In this document: positions 1 through 8,876 of the stretch, piece after piece
How positions within the stretch are numbered: the first letter of the stretch is position 1
How the letters are laid out: every line of letters begins with the position of its first letter
NCBI RefSeq assembly: GCF_006438875.1
Contig: NZ_RCZH01000002.1
Location: 317,354-351,175, forward strand
Source of the DNA: Flavobacterium pectinovorum
GTDB taxonomy: Bacteria > Bacteroidota > Bacteroidia > Flavobacteriales > Flavobacteriaceae
Direction: 5' to 3'
Length of the DNA stretch: 33,822 nucleotides
Notes under the pieces: generated by a model
Seen by the model: the letters and a program-made list of their open reading frames with translations, nothing else
The model's database searches: none
Told to the model about the DNA's origin: nothing
Program-made: the position numbers and the translations under genes

Positions 1-45
1 TATTTTGATTAATAAAATTAAATTAGCACAATCAAAACCGATTTA

Positions 46-1566
46 ATGAATACAATTAATGAATATTTAAGTTTAGGAGAATTCGAATCCATTATTTTTG
101 GAAATAACAAAGTTGCAATCAGCGATGTAGTCCTAAATCGAGTAAATGAAAGCTTTAATTTCCTGAAGGAATTTTCAGGAAACAAAATTATATATGGCGT
201 AAACACAGGTTTTGGGCCAATGGCTCAATATAGAATTAAAGAATCTGATCAAATTCAACTACAATATAATTTAATCAGAAGCCACTCTTCAGGAACCGGA
301 AAACCATTAAGTGCAGTTTGTGCAAAAGCAGCAATTTTGGCTCGTTTAAATACTTTGTCATTAGGCCATTCAGGAGTTCATCCTTCTGTAATTCACCTGA
401 TGGCAGAATTGATCAACAGAGATATTACACCTCTTATTTTTGAGCACGGCGGCGTTGGAGCCAGCGGAGATTTAGTACAATTATCACACCTGGCTTTAGT
501 CTTAATTGGCGAAGGCGAAGTTTTTTATAAAGGAGACCGAAGACCAACTCCCGAAGTTTTTGAAATCGAAGGTTTAAAACCAATTCAGGTAGAAATCAGA
601 GAAGGACTGGCTTTAATAAACGGTACGTCTGTAATGACCGGAATTGGAGTTGTAAATGTTCATCACGCTAATAAATTACTGGATTGGTCGCTAAAATGTT
701 CTTGTGCCATCAACGAATTAGTTCAGGCTTATGACGATCATTTCTCTGAAGAATTAAACCAAACCAAACGTCATAAAGGTCAACGCGAAGTAGCTGCAAG
801 AATGAGACAAAATCTTTCGGACAGTACGTTGATCCGTAAAAGAGAAGACCATTTATATTCCGGTGAAAACACTGAAGAAATCTTTAAAGAAAAAGTTCAG
901 GAATATTATTCGTTACGTTGCGTGCCTCAAATTTTAGGTCCGGTTTTAGAGACCATAAACAATGTTGCTTCTATTCTGGAAGACGAATTTAACTCGGCAA
1001 ACGACAATCCTATTATAGATGTAAAAAACAAACACGTTTATCACGGAGGTAACTTCCACGGTGATTATATTTCGCTTGAAATGGATAAGCTGAAAATTGT
1101 TATTACCAAATTAACCATGTTGGCAGAACGTCAATTGAATTATTTATTGAATTCAAAAATCAACGAAATACTTCCTCCATTTGTAAATTTAGGAACATTA
1201 GGATTTAATTTCGGAATGCAGGGCGTTCAGTTTACTGCAACCTCAACAACTGCCGAAAGTCAGATGTTATCAAACCCAATGTATGTTCATAGTATCCCGA
1301 ACAACAATGACAATCAGGATATTGTAAGCATGGGAACAAATGCAGCGGTAATTACCTCAAAAGTTATCGAAAATGCATTTGAAGTTTTAAGCATCGAAAT
1401 GATCACAATTGTTCAGGCAATTGATTATTTACAACAAAAAGACAAAGTTTCGTCAGTAACCAAAAACTGGTATGATGATATTAGAAACATAATTCCGGAA
1501 TTTAAAGAAGATCAGGTAATGTATCCGTTTGTTCAAAAAGTAAAAGATTATCTGATTAATAGTTAA
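46..1566 (+). CDS. Tyrosine ammonia-lyase of the HAL/PAL/TAL family (flexirubin starter synthesis)
   Basis: The 506-aa protein belongs to the aromatic amino acid ammonia-lyase family, which removes ammonia non-oxidatively with a self-made MIO cofactor. The MIO triad Ala139-Ser140-Gly141 lies in GGVGASGDL. Tyr50 in IYGVNTGFG and Asn192 in INGTSVMTG are the other conserved active-site residues, and the length is normal for the family. From memory the sequence is very close to the characterised F. johnsoniae TAL. No hut genes are near, while ACPs, ketosynthases and a ligase are, so the likely product is 4-coumarate as polyene starter (inference). The selectivity pair is Ser79-His80, which looks HAL-like rather than like the His-Leu of Rhodobacter TAL. 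The start is the ATG at 46; only 45 bp upstream are visible, with no clear promoter. Confidence 0.9.
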   Translation: MNTINEYLSLGEFESIIFGNNKVAISDVVLNRVNESFNFLKEFSGNKIIYGVNTGFGPMAQYRIKESDQIQLQYNLIRSHSSGTGKPLSAVCAKAAILARLNTLSLGHSGVHPSVIHLMAELINRDITPLIFEHGGVGASGDLVQLSHLALVLIGEGEVFYKGDRRPTPEVFEIEGLKPIQVEIREGLALINGTSVMTGIGVVNVHHANKLLDWSLKCSCAINELVQAYDDHFSEELNQTKRHKGQREVAARMRQNLSDSTLIRKREDHLYSGENTEEIFKEKVQEYYSLRCVPQILGPVLETINNVASILEDEFNSANDNPIIDVKNKHVYHGGNFHGDYISLEMDKLKIVITKLTMLAERQLNYLLNSKINEILPPFVNLGTLGFNFGMQGVQFTATSTTAESQMLSNPMYVHSIPNNNDNQDIVSMGTNAAVITSKVIENAFEVLSIEMITIVQAIDYLQQKDKVSSVTKNWYDDIRNIIPEFKEDQVMYPFVQKVKDYLINS

Positions 1567-1604
1567 GACTTTATTTCACATTATTAATATTGAACCTTAA
1601 AATC

Positions 1605-2810
1605 ATGAAAAAACCACTTATTTTTTTATTAGTATTCTGTATTCAATTTGTTAATAGTCAAGAATTGGCGTTAGTTAAAAAGGATTCAAAAATTGGATAT
1701 ATTTCCAAAGACGGAAACTTTAAAATTGAGCCTCAATATAAATCTGCCAAAAGCTTTTCTGAAGGATTAGCTGCTGTAGAAAATGGTGGAAAATGGGGTT
1801 TTATTGATACAAAAGGAAGCTGGGTAATTCCGGCAACTTTTACTGATGCTAAAGAGTTTAACAGTGGAATTGCAATTGTAAAAAACGATAAAGAGTGGGT
1901 TTATATCAATACTAAAGGGGAAATTCAGAAAGCACCGACTTCTGAAAAATTATATGATTTTGATAACGGCGTTGCTTTCATAAAACAAAACAACAAAATT
2001 GGATTAATCAACTCCAAAATGGAAGTTGTTTTAGAACCAAAATACGACGTAATCAAACCTTTTGAAAATGGTTTTGCAAGAGTAGGAAGCAATAAAAAAT
2101 GGGGAATTATTAATACTTCGGGAAAAGAATTAATAGAACCTGCGTATGACGAAATAGGAAATTATTTTAAAAACACATCTTGGGCAAGAAAAGATAAAAC
2201 GTTTGGAATTGTAAGCGCAGGTAGTTTTATTCCGGTTGATGGTGCCGAAAAAATCTGGGATTTTGATACACAGGATTTGACATTTGCCAAAAAGAATGGA
2301 AAAATTGGATTCATTGACTTAAAAGGAAACTGGATAATTACTCCTATATATGATAAAGCAAAAGCTTTCTCGAAAAATTTAGCGCCGGTTTGCGTTGGAT
2401 CTAAATGGGGATATATTAATCCAAAAGCAGAATTTGTAATTGAACCAACTTATAGTGATGCCGAAGTTTTTAGTACAAACGGATTAGCTCCTGTAAAAGA
2501 AAAAAACTGGGGATTCATCAATGAATCAGGAAAGTTAATAATTCCAACTCAATACGGAATTACAGCAAACGGAATTATTGCCATGTTTATTCAACAAGAT
2601 AAAGGTTTTATTGGTGGTGTTGCAAGAGTAAAAAATGAAGGAAAATGGGGATTTCTTAAACCAGACGGAACAGTATTAAGCAATCAATGGTTTGAAAACG
2701 CTGAATTATTTTCGAAAACTGAAAAAACTCAGACAACTGAAATCGCTGCTGAAAAACCAAAAACAGAAGCTAAACCTGCAACAAAAACAGTAACTAAAAA
2801 GAAGAAATAA
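1605..2810 (+). CDS. Secreted WG-repeat protein
   Basis: This 401-aa protein has an N-terminal signal peptide (MKKPLIFLLVFCIQFVNSQ) and is then built from about ten degenerate WG repeats, with cores such as WGFIDTKG, WVYINTKG, WGIINTSG, IGFIDLKG, WGYINPKA, WGFINESG and WGFLKPDG. It ends in a Lys/Thr/Ala-rich tail (about residues 365-401). WG-repeat proteins are common in Bacteroidota and most have no known function. The ATG at 1605 is preferred over an in-frame TTG at 1590 because it gives a clean signal peptide. The gene lies between TAL and the ketoreductase on the same strand, so it is probably co-transcribed, but no role in pigment synthesis is visible. Confidence 0.85.
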   Translation: MKKPLIFLLVFCIQFVNSQELALVKKDSKIGYISKDGNFKIEPQYKSAKSFSEGLAAVENGGKWGFIDTKGSWVIPATFTDAKEFNSGIAIVKNDKEWVYINTKGEIQKAPTSEKLYDFDNGVAFIKQNNKIGLINSKMEVVLEPKYDVIKPFENGFARVGSNKKWGIINTSGKELIEPAYDEIGNYFKNTSWARKDKTFGIVSAGSFIPVDGAEKIWDFDTQDLTFAKKNGKIGFIDLKGNWIITPIYDKAKAFSKNLAPVCVGSKWGYINPKAEFVIEPTYSDAEVFSTNGLAPVKEKNWGFINESGKLIIPTQYGITANGIIAMFIQQDKGFIGGVARVKNEGKWGFLKPDGTVLSNQWFENAELFSKTEKTQTTEIAAEKPKTEAKPATKTVTKKKK

Positions 2811-2847
2811 ACATTTATTTATCTAAAAAAAAACAAAATCTACATAA

Positions 2848-3579
2848 ATGAAATGTGTATTAGTAACAGGCGGTTCAAGAGGAATTGGAAGTGCTATTTG
2901 TAAAAAATTAGCCATTGAAGCCAATTATCATATTCTGATTAATTATCATTCGAATAAAACAGCTGCCGAAGCAACACTTCAGGAAGTACAAAAATTAGGA
3001 GGAACCGGAGAAATTTTAGGTTTTGATGTGTCTAATTATGAAGAAGTACAAGCAACTTTAACAAAATGGCAGGAGGCCAATCCTGAAGCCATCGTTGAAG
3101 CTATTGTAAACAATGCCGGAATTACAAAAGACGGTCTTTTTATGTGGATGACTCCCGAAGACTGGAACGGAGTTGTAAATACAAGTCTGAACGGATTTTT
3201 TAATGTGACACAATTTTTTATTCAAAAAATGTTACGCAATAAGTATGGCCGAATCGTAAATATGGTTTCCGTTTCCGGAGTAAAAGGAACGGCTGGACAA
3301 ACGAATTATTCGGCAGCAAAAGGCGCGATTGTTGCTGCTACAAAAGCATTGGCACAAGAAGTTGCCAAAAGAAATATTACTGTAAACGCTGTTGCTCCGG
3401 GTTTTATCAGAACGGATATGACCAGCCAATTGGACGAAAAAGAATTACTAAAACTAATTCCGGTAAATCGTTTTGGCGAAGCCGAGGAAGTAGCAGATTT
3501 GGTAAGCTTTTTGATTTCTAAAAAATCAAGCTATATTACAGGAGAGATTATCAACATAAACGGAGGAATATATTCTTAA
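2848..3579 (+). CDS. fabG: 3-oxoacyl-ACP reductase (FabG/ApeQ-like SDR)
   Basis: This 243-aa classical short-chain dehydrogenase has the nucleotide-binding motif TGGSRGIG (7-14), NNAG (88-91), and the catalytic Ser141, Tyr154 and Lys158 in SVSGVKGTAGQTNYSAAKGA. The C-terminal NINGG pattern is typical of FabG. The family uses NADPH to reduce 3-oxoacyl-ACP to 3-hydroxyacyl-ACP. In aryl polyene clusters the equivalent reductase (ApeQ) acts after each condensation before dehydration gives the double bond. It sits upstream of a ketosynthase and ACP, which supports a dedicated polyene role rather than housekeeping fatty acid synthesis (inference). The start is the ATG at 2848, 37 bp after the WG gene. 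Confidence 0.9.
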   Translation: MKCVLVTGGSRGIGSAICKKLAIEANYHILINYHSNKTAAEATLQEVQKLGGTGEILGFDVSNYEEVQATLTKWQEANPEAIVEAIVNNAGITKDGLFMWMTPEDWNGVVNTSLNGFFNVTQFFIQKMLRNKYGRIVNMVSVSGVKGTAGQTNYSAAKGAIVAATKALAQEVAKRNITVNAVAPGFIRTDMTSQLDEKELLKLIPVNRFGEAEEVADLVSFLISKKSSYITGEIININGGIYS

Positions 3580-3637
3580 TAGTTTCTATGTTTGCGAGAC
3601 TATTTTAAGTTTTTTTTTTAAAACGTCTAAAATTGCA

Positions 3638-3712
3638 CGCAAAGACGCAAAGTCGCAAAGTTTTATTAAAAGACTTAGGAAGAAAAAAACTTAGCGACTT
3701 TGCGTCTTTGCG
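3638..3712. repeat. Imperfect palindrome built of CGCAAAG units
   Basis: The left arm 3638-3656 (CGCAAAGACGCAAAGTCGC) is a perfect 19-bp inverted match to 3694-3712, and pairing continues inward with one mismatch. The arm itself consists of tandem 8-mers CGCAAAG(A/T). It occupies most of the 226-bp gap between the ketoreductase and ketosynthase genes. It resembles repeats dispersed between genes in flavobacterial genomes and could also form a strong RNA hairpin that affects read-through. I see no clear promoter in the rest of the gap. Confidence 0.8.
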
Positions 3713-3805
3713 AGATTAAAAAATAAAAGAATAGATTTAAAAAAACTTTGTCACTTCGTTTAAATGTTTTACAAAATACACAACGAACTAAAATTACTTT
3801 GAAAG

Positions 3806-5044
3806 ATGATGAATAAGAGAGTTGTAATTACTGGAATGGGAATTTATTCTTGCATCGGAACTTCTTTAGATGAAGTAAAAGAATCGTTATACAACGGAAA
3901 ATCCGGTATTAAGTTTGACGCCGAAAGAAAAGAATTTGGTTTCCAATCAGCCTTAACAGGAATGGTTCCGAAAGCTGATTTAAAAAACTTACTGACCCGC
4001 AGACAACGTATGAGCATTGGTGAAGAAACCGAATATGCTTATATGGCAACGATCGAAGCATTGAAAAATGCCAATATCGACGATGCTTTTTTTGACAATC
4101 GCGAAGTGGGAATCATGTACGGAAATGATAGTGTTTCAAAAGCTATTATTGACGCTACAGATATTGTAAGGGAGAAAAAAGACACTGCATTAATAGGTTC
4201 GGGAGCGATTTTTAAATCAATGAATTCTACGGTAACGATGAATTTATCTACGATTTTTAAGCTTCGCGGAATCAATCTTACCATAAGTGCCGCTTGTGCA
4301 AGTGGTTCACATTCTATTGGATTAGCTTATTTTTTAATAAAAAGCGGATTTCAGGATATTGTAATTACCGGCGGAGCTCAGGAAATCAACAAATATGCGA
4401 TGAGCAGTTTTGATGGCTTAGGCGTTTTTTCGAATAGAGAAAACGAACCTGAAAAAGCCTCACGTCCATTTGATGCTGATCGCGACGGATTAATTCCGAG
4501 TGGTGGCGGTGCGACGTTAATTTTGGAAAGCTATGAATCAGCAATTGCAAGAGGCGCCAATATTATTGCCGAAGTTGTAGGTTATGGATTCTCTTCAAAC
4601 GGAGGTCATATCTCAACGCCAAATGTCGAAGGTCCGTCTATAGCCATGCAACGGGCGCTTGACGACGCACAATTAAAAGCAACCGACATTGATTACATAA
4701 ATGCGCACGCAACTTCAACTCCGGTTGGTGACGAAAATGAAGCAAAAGCTATTTTTGAAGTTTTTGGTGAGAAAAACCCTTATGTAAGTTCTACAAAATC
4801 AATGACAGGCCACGAATGTTGGATGGCAGGTGCGAGCGAGGTAATCTATTCTATCTTAATGATGCAGAACGATTTCATTGCTCCAAACATCAATTTAGAA
4901 AATCCTGATGAAGATGCTTCTAAATTAAATTTGGTCAAAACTACTTTAAACAAAAAATTTGACATATTTTTGTCCAATTCCTTCGGGTTCGGAGGAACCA
5001 ACTCGGCGTTGGTGGTTAAAAAGTTTAAATTGAACGATGAATAA
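3806..5044 (+). CDS. Beta-ketoacyl-ACP synthase (KAS I/II type)
   Basis: The 412-aa thiolase-fold ketosynthase has a complete active site: Cys164 in SAACASGSHS, His301 in NAHATSTPVGD, Lys331 and His336 in STKSMTGHECW, and the C-terminal GFGGTN loop. It performs decarboxylative Claisen condensation on ACP-bound chains. It is followed by an ACP gene that it overlaps by 8 bp, so translational coupling and a KS-ACP partnership are likely. It is one of three ketosynthases in the window with a full Cys-His-His set. Two adjacent ATGs (3806 and 3809) are possible starts. Whether it extends the polyene or supplies the resorcinol precursor cannot be read from the sequence. Confidence 0.9.
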   Translation: MMNKRVVITGMGIYSCIGTSLDEVKESLYNGKSGIKFDAERKEFGFQSALTGMVPKADLKNLLTRRQRMSIGEETEYAYMATIEALKNANIDDAFFDNREVGIMYGNDSVSKAIIDATDIVREKKDTALIGSGAIFKSMNSTVTMNLSTIFKLRGINLTISAACASGSHSIGLAYFLIKSGFQDIVITGGAQEINKYAMSSFDGLGVFSNRENEPEKASRPFDADRDGLIPSGGGATLILESYESAIARGANIIAEVVGYGFSSNGGHISTPNVEGPSIAMQRALDDAQLKATDIDYINAHATSTPVGDENEAKAIFEVFGEKNPYVSSTKSMTGHECWMAGASEVIYSILMMQNDFIAPNINLENPDEDASKLNLVKTTLNKKFDIFLSNSFGFGGTNSALVVKKFKLNDE

Positions 5045-5291
5045 AGAAGAGATTATAGCAAGAATTAATGGTTTTTTGGTTGATGAATTTGAAGTAGACA
5101 ATGATGATATTGAACCAGATGCTAATTTAAAAGACACGCTTGGATTAGATAGTTTAGATTATGTTGATTTAGTAGTTTCTATTGAATCTAACTTTGGTGT
5201 AAAACTAGTTGAAGCTGATTTTGTTGGCATTGCTACTTTTCAAAATTTTTATGACCTGATCGAAACCAAACTAAAAGCTAAAGCTGCTTAA
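5037..5291 (+). CDS. Acyl carrier protein
   Basis: This acidic 84-aa protein has the phosphopantetheine attachment site at Ser39 in LGLDSLDYVDLV, typical of type II ACPs. It carries growing acyl chains as thioesters in the cytosol. The start overlaps the end of the upstream ketosynthase by 8 bp and its stop overlaps the next start, so the three genes form a tightly coupled unit. It is one of two ACPs in the locus. Aryl polyene clusters also usually encode two (ApeE and ApeF). Confidence 0.93.
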   Translation: MNKEEIIARINGFLVDEFEVDNDDIEPDANLKDTLGLDSLDYVDLVVSIESNFGVKLVEADFVGIATFQNFYDLIETKLKAKAA

Positions 5292-6172
5292 TGAGTCAAT
5301 GGGATGGCAAATCAAAAGGTACAGTTTTAGGCTATAGAATATTCGTTTTTTTAATACAAAAAGCGGGTGTCAAGTCTGCTTATGCCTTACTTTATTTTGT
5401 CGCTACCTATTACTTTTTATTTCTCAAGAAAAGCAAGCAGGCTATTTTTTATTATTTTAAAGAAAGACTGAACTACTCCTGGTTTAAATCAAAAAAAATG
5501 GTCTTCAAAAGTTATTACACTTTTGGACAAACCATCATTGATAAAGTTTCCATTTCGGCAGGAATGCGAAATAAATTCACCTATGAGTTTGACGGAATTG
5601 ATATTCTGAAAAACCTTTTAGCCGAAAAAAAGGGTGGCGTTTTAATTAGCGCTCACATGGGAAATTTTGAAATCGCTGAACACTTTTTGGGCGATATCGA
5701 TCTCGATTTTCAAATCAATTTGGTTACTACAGATCTCGAACATTCTGCTATAAAAAATTATCTGGAAACCGTTACCCAAAAACCAACCGTAAAATTTATA
5801 ATTATCAGAGATGATCTCTCCCATATTTTTGAGATCAATGCAGCTTTGACCAATAATGAATTGGTTTGTTTTACCGGAGATCGTTATTTTGAAGGAACAA
5901 AATCTCTTTCTGAAGAAATTCTGGGTAAAGAAGCTAACTTTCCCGCAGGTCCGTTTCTAATTGCATCGCGCCTAAAAGTTCCTGTTGTTTTTGTGTATGT
6001 AATGAAAGAACCCAACTTACATTATCATCTATACGCCAGAGAAGCAACCGTAAAGCATCGTGACGAAAAAGCTCTACTGAAAGAATATGTAAAAAGTGTA
6101 GAAAGTATTCTGCAAAAATATCCCTTACAATGGTTCAATTATTTCGACTTCTGGAATGATTTAAAAGTATAA
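5291..6172 (+). CDS. LpxL/HtrB-family lysophospholipid acyltransferase
   Basis: The 293-aa protein matches the lipid A acyltransferase family, with the HxxxxE catalytic motif His122-Glu127 in SAHMGNFEIAE. The N-terminal 15-45 region is hydrophobic and probably anchors it to the inner membrane. Family members move acyl chains from ACP to a hydroxyl acceptor. Coupling to an ACP gene (TAATG overlap) suggests an ACP-bound donor. In this locus it is a candidate for attaching the aryl polyene acyl group to the dialkylresorcinol or to a lipid (inference). A role in lipid A acylation is less likely given the neighbours. Confidence 0.85.
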   Translation: MSQWDGKSKGTVLGYRIFVFLIQKAGVKSAYALLYFVATYYFLFLKKSKQAIFYYFKERLNYSWFKSKKMVFKSYYTFGQTIIDKVSISAGMRNKFTYEFDGIDILKNLLAEKKGGVLISAHMGNFEIAEHFLGDIDLDFQINLVTTDLEHSAIKNYLETVTQKPTVKFIIIRDDLSHIFEINAALTNNELVCFTGDRYFEGTKSLSEEILGKEANFPAGPFLIASRLKVPVVFVYVMKEPNLHYHLYAREATVKHRDEKALLKEYVKSVESILQKYPLQWFNYFDFWNDLKV

Positions 6173-6180
6173 AAAAGTTC

Positions 6181-6282
6181 GCCACGAATTACACTAATTT
6201 TCACTAATTGGTTTGCGTTTAATTTTTTTTGGAAATACTATACAGATTAAAAAAATTAGTGGAAATTCGTGTAATTCGTGGC
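6181..6282. repeat. Dispersed inverted repeat, GCCACGAATTACAC family
   Basis: The 29-bp arms 6181-6209 and 6254-6282 are inverted copies that differ at two positions. Each outer end reads GCCACGAATTACAC. The same arms occur at 25005-25150 and a single arm occurs at 13227-13255. The element fills the gap after the LpxL-like gene. It looks like a flavobacterial dispersed intergenic repeat, though the stem could also act as a transcription barrier before the dar promoter region. Confidence 0.85.
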
Positions 6283-6352
6283 AAAAAAACCAACCCTTGT
6301 TACAGCTTTATAACTTATCTTAAACAAGAAAATTCGTTTAAATAAATTTACT

Positions 6353-6360
6353 TATTTTTG
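6353..6360 (+). promoter_or_regulatory. Possible -7 box for the darA operon
   Basis: TATTTTTG fits the Bacteroidota -7 consensus TAnnTTTG and lies 25 nt before the darA ATG, giving a short leader. A clear TTG -33 element at the usual spacing is not seen, so this is a moderate call. Confidence 0.4.
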
Positions 6361-6385
6361 TTTGCAACCAAAGCCATCAAACCCA

Positions 6386-7288
6386 ATGAAAAATGTTCTC
6401 GTTATTTTTTATTCCCAATCGGGACAATTAGAATCGATTGCGGAAAATGTCGCAAAACCATTCTTAAATTCAGAGGATATAAATGTAACTTTTCATGAAA
6501 TACAATTAGAAAAACCATTCCCATTTCCATGGAATAAGGATTCTTTTTTTGATGCTTTTCCTGAATCTTTTTTACAGATTCCGACAAAGCTTAAACCCAT
6601 TTCTGACGAAATTTTAAATACGAAATTTGACTTAATTCTGTTTCATTATCAAGTTTGGTTTTTATCTCCTTCAATTCCAATCAATTCATTTCTAAAAAGT
6701 ACCGAAGCCAAAACAATATTAAACAACACACCTGTTATAACTATAAATGGTTCTCGCAATATGTGGATTATGGCGCAGGAAAAGATTAAAGTTTTATTGC
6801 GTGAAGCTAATGCAAAACTGGTTGGAAATGTCGCATTGGTTGATCGTGTTGGAAATTTAATCAGCGTAATCACAATTGTAAACTGGATGTTTTCCGGAGT
6901 AAAGAAAAGATATCTCGGATTTTTTCCATTACCCGGAGTTTCTGACAAAGACATTCAGGAATCAGATAAATTTGGAGAAATCATCCTTTCTCAATTTAAA
7001 CAGAACAAATTAGACGATTTACAGCCAAAATTAGCAGAGATAGGCGCCGTAAAAATCAGCCCATATTTAGTTACCGTAGATAAAACAGCGAACAAAATTT
7101 TTGATAAATGGTCTAATATCATTCATAAAAATCAAAAAAACAGGAAAACGCTTCTTAAAATATTTTATGTTTATTTATTCCTCGCTATATGGCTAATCTC
7201 GCCAATAGTATATATATTGCATCTTATTACCTATCCATTCAAGTTCAAAACCATAAAAAAAGAAACTCAATATTATCAAGGAGTTTAG
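6386..7288 (+). CDS. darA: DarA-like dialkylresorcinol biosynthesis protein (flavodoxin fold)
   Basis: The 300-aa protein begins with a flavodoxin-like beta strand and FMN phosphate loop (NVLVIFYSQSGQLES, about residues 3-17) and has a hydrophobic C-terminal segment (about 256-290) that suggests membrane attachment. I recognise it as DarA, which acts with DarB in dialkylresorcinol formation, probably oxidising/aromatising the cyclohexanedione intermediate. darB follows 16 bp downstream. The ATG at 6386 is preferred to an in-frame TTG at 6362 because it places the start right before the first strand. The DarA call rests on recall and pairing with darB; the exact reaction is less certain than the family. 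Confidence 0.82.
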   Translation: MKNVLVIFYSQSGQLESIAENVAKPFLNSEDINVTFHEIQLEKPFPFPWNKDSFFDAFPESFLQIPTKLKPISDEILNTKFDLILFHYQVWFLSPSIPINSFLKSTEAKTILNNTPVITINGSRNMWIMAQEKIKVLLREANAKLVGNVALVDRVGNLISVITIVNWMFSGVKKRYLGFFPLPGVSDKDIQESDKFGEIILSQFKQNKLDDLQPKLAEIGAVKISPYLVTVDKTANKIFDKWSNIIHKNQKNRKTLLKIFYVYLFLAIWLISPIVYILHLITYPFKFKTIKKETQYYQGV

Positions 7289-7304
7289 AAGACGAAATTT
7301 AATT

Positions 7305-8438
7305 ATGTTTGACGTATATATTACCAAAGCCGCAAAATATTTGCCAAATGAAGCCGTTTCAAATGATGAAATGGAAAACTATTTAGGCCTGATAAATGAT
7401 ACTGCCTCAAAGGCGAGACGTATTATTTTGCGTAATAATAAAATTACAAGCCGATATTACGCCGTAGATAAAAACGGAAAAAGCACACATAGTAACGCTG
7501 AGTTAACACGCAATGCCGTTGCACAATTATTTGATGAGAATTTTACAGATCAGGATCTCGAAGTACTTTCCTGCGGAACCTCATCGCCTGATGTTTTGGC
7601 ACCGTCACATGCCGCAATGGTTCACGGTTTACTAAAAAATAGATCCGTAGAATTAAATTCTTCGATGGGAATTTGCTGTTCCGGAATGAATGCGCTGAAA
7701 TATGGCTTTCTTTCTATAAAATCAGGAAACTCAAAAAACGCTATTTGCACAGGATCAGAAAAAGTTTCGACCTGGCTTTCTTCTCCAAAATACAATCACG
7801 AAGTAATCAATTTAAAAAATCTTGAAGAGCAGCCTATAATCGCCTTCAAAAAAGATTTTTTACGTTGGATGTTATCTGATGGAGCCGGAGCCTTTTTATT
7901 GGAAAACAAACCAAGCGGCGAAATTTCATTAAAAATCGAGTGGATGGAAGCCTATTCCTATGCATTTGAATTAGAAACTTGTATGTATGCAGGTGGAGAT
8001 AAATTAGAAAATGGTGAAATCAAAGCCTGGAGCGATTACAATCCGGAGCAATGGTTAAACGAATCTGTATTTGCTGTAAAGCAGGATGTAAAAATATTAG
8101 ACGAATTTATTCTGCCTAAAGGTGTCGAAAGTATGAGCGATGCGATGGCAAAGCACAATATTACGGCAGAAGAGGTTGATTATTTTTTACCACACGTTTC
8201 TTCTAACTTTTTTGTAGAAGGACTAAAAAATGGATTAAACGAAAAAGGAATCGTAATTACCGACGAAAAATGGTTTATGAACCTTTTAAGTGTTGGTAAT
8301 GTTGGTTCAGCTTCTATATATATCGCACTTGAAGAATTAATGTATTCAGGTAAATTAAAAAAAGGAGACCACATTTTATTATCAGTTCCGGAAAGTGGAA
8401 GATTCTCTTTTGCCTATGCTTATTTAACCGTTTGCTAA
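7305..8438 (+). CDS. darB: DarB, KAS III-like dialkylresorcinol ketosynthase
   Basis: This 377-aa protein has a FabH-type thiolase fold with the triad Cys125 (GICCSGMNA), His297 (LPHVSSNFF) and Asn332 (VGNVGSAS). The His-Asn pair rather than His-His separates it from the KAS I/II proteins of this locus. DarB condenses a beta-ketoacyl thioester with an enoyl thioester and cyclises them to the resorcinol precursor. It directly follows darA and overlaps the next start (TAATG), so the dar genes lead a longer operon. Confidence 0.87.
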   Translation: MFDVYITKAAKYLPNEAVSNDEMENYLGLINDTASKARRIILRNNKITSRYYAVDKNGKSTHSNAELTRNAVAQLFDENFTDQDLEVLSCGTSSPDVLAPSHAAMVHGLLKNRSVELNSSMGICCSGMNALKYGFLSIKSGNSKNAICTGSEKVSTWLSSPKYNHEVINLKNLEEQPIIAFKKDFLRWMLSDGAGAFLLENKPSGEISLKIEWMEAYSYAFELETCMYAGGDKLENGEIKAWSDYNPEQWLNESVFAVKQDVKILDEFILPKGVESMSDAMAKHNITAEEVDYFLPHVSSNFFVEGLKNGLNEKGIVITDEKWFMNLLSVGNVGSASIYIALEELMYSGKLKKGDHILLSVPESGRFSFAYAYLTVC

Positions 8439-8869
8439 TGGAAACAATACCTCTTTTAAATAAAGAAGCAGTCGAAAATTTATTGCCGCAAAAGTTTCCT
8501 TTTGTTATGGTAGATAAAATGTATTCTTATACCGAAACATCATTGGTTTCAGGTTTAAAAATCCAGAACGACAATATCTTTGTTGATCATAATTCTTTTT
8601 TAGAAGCAGGAATAATTGAGCACATGGCACAATCTGTGGCGTTGCATACCGGATATGAGTTTTTTTTGAAAAACGAAACAGCTCCAACAGGTTATATTGG
8701 TTCTCTTAAAGATATTGAAATAAAAAAGTTTCCAAAAGTCGACGATACCATTCGATCAGCCGTGACAATCCTGCAGGAATTTGCCGGAATAACTTTGGTT
8801 GATATTGTGACTACTTTAAATAATGAAGAAATTGCCCGCGGACAAATGAAAACCGTTTTGGCAAAATAA
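8438..8869 (+). CDS. Hotdog-fold 3-hydroxyacyl-ACP dehydratase, catalytic-type (ApeP-like)
   Basis: This 143-aa FabZ-like hotdog protein has the N-terminal LLPQKFPFVMVDKM motif and a putative catalytic His51 and Glu61 in VDHNSFLEAGIIEHMAQ. The His-to-Glu stretch is shorter than in FabZ and resembles the ApeP/COG4706 type. It would dehydrate 3-hydroxyacyl-ACP to the enoyl stage in polyene formation. The ATG at 8438 overlaps the darB stop; an upstream TTG at 8432 is less likely. The next gene is a related hotdog that lacks the equivalent His, so the two may work as a heteromer. Confidence 0.82.
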   Translation: METIPLLNKEAVENLLPQKFPFVMVDKMYSYTETSLVSGLKIQNDNIFVDHNSFLEAGIIEHMAQSVALHTGYEFFLKNETAPTGYIGSLKDIEIKKFPKVDDTIRSAVTILQEFAGITLVDIVTTLNNEEIARGQMKTVLAK

Positions 8870-8876
8870 TATACAT

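Noticed and set aside
46..1566. Histidine ammonia-lyase of histidine degradation
   Set aside because: The sequence keeps the family motifs and a HAL-like Ser-His pair, but no hut genes are near and it sits in a PKS-like pigment locus.
6649..6954. 101-aa minus-strand ORF opposite darA
   Set aside because: It lies completely opposite a well-supported gene, lacks a promoter and shows low-complexity composition.
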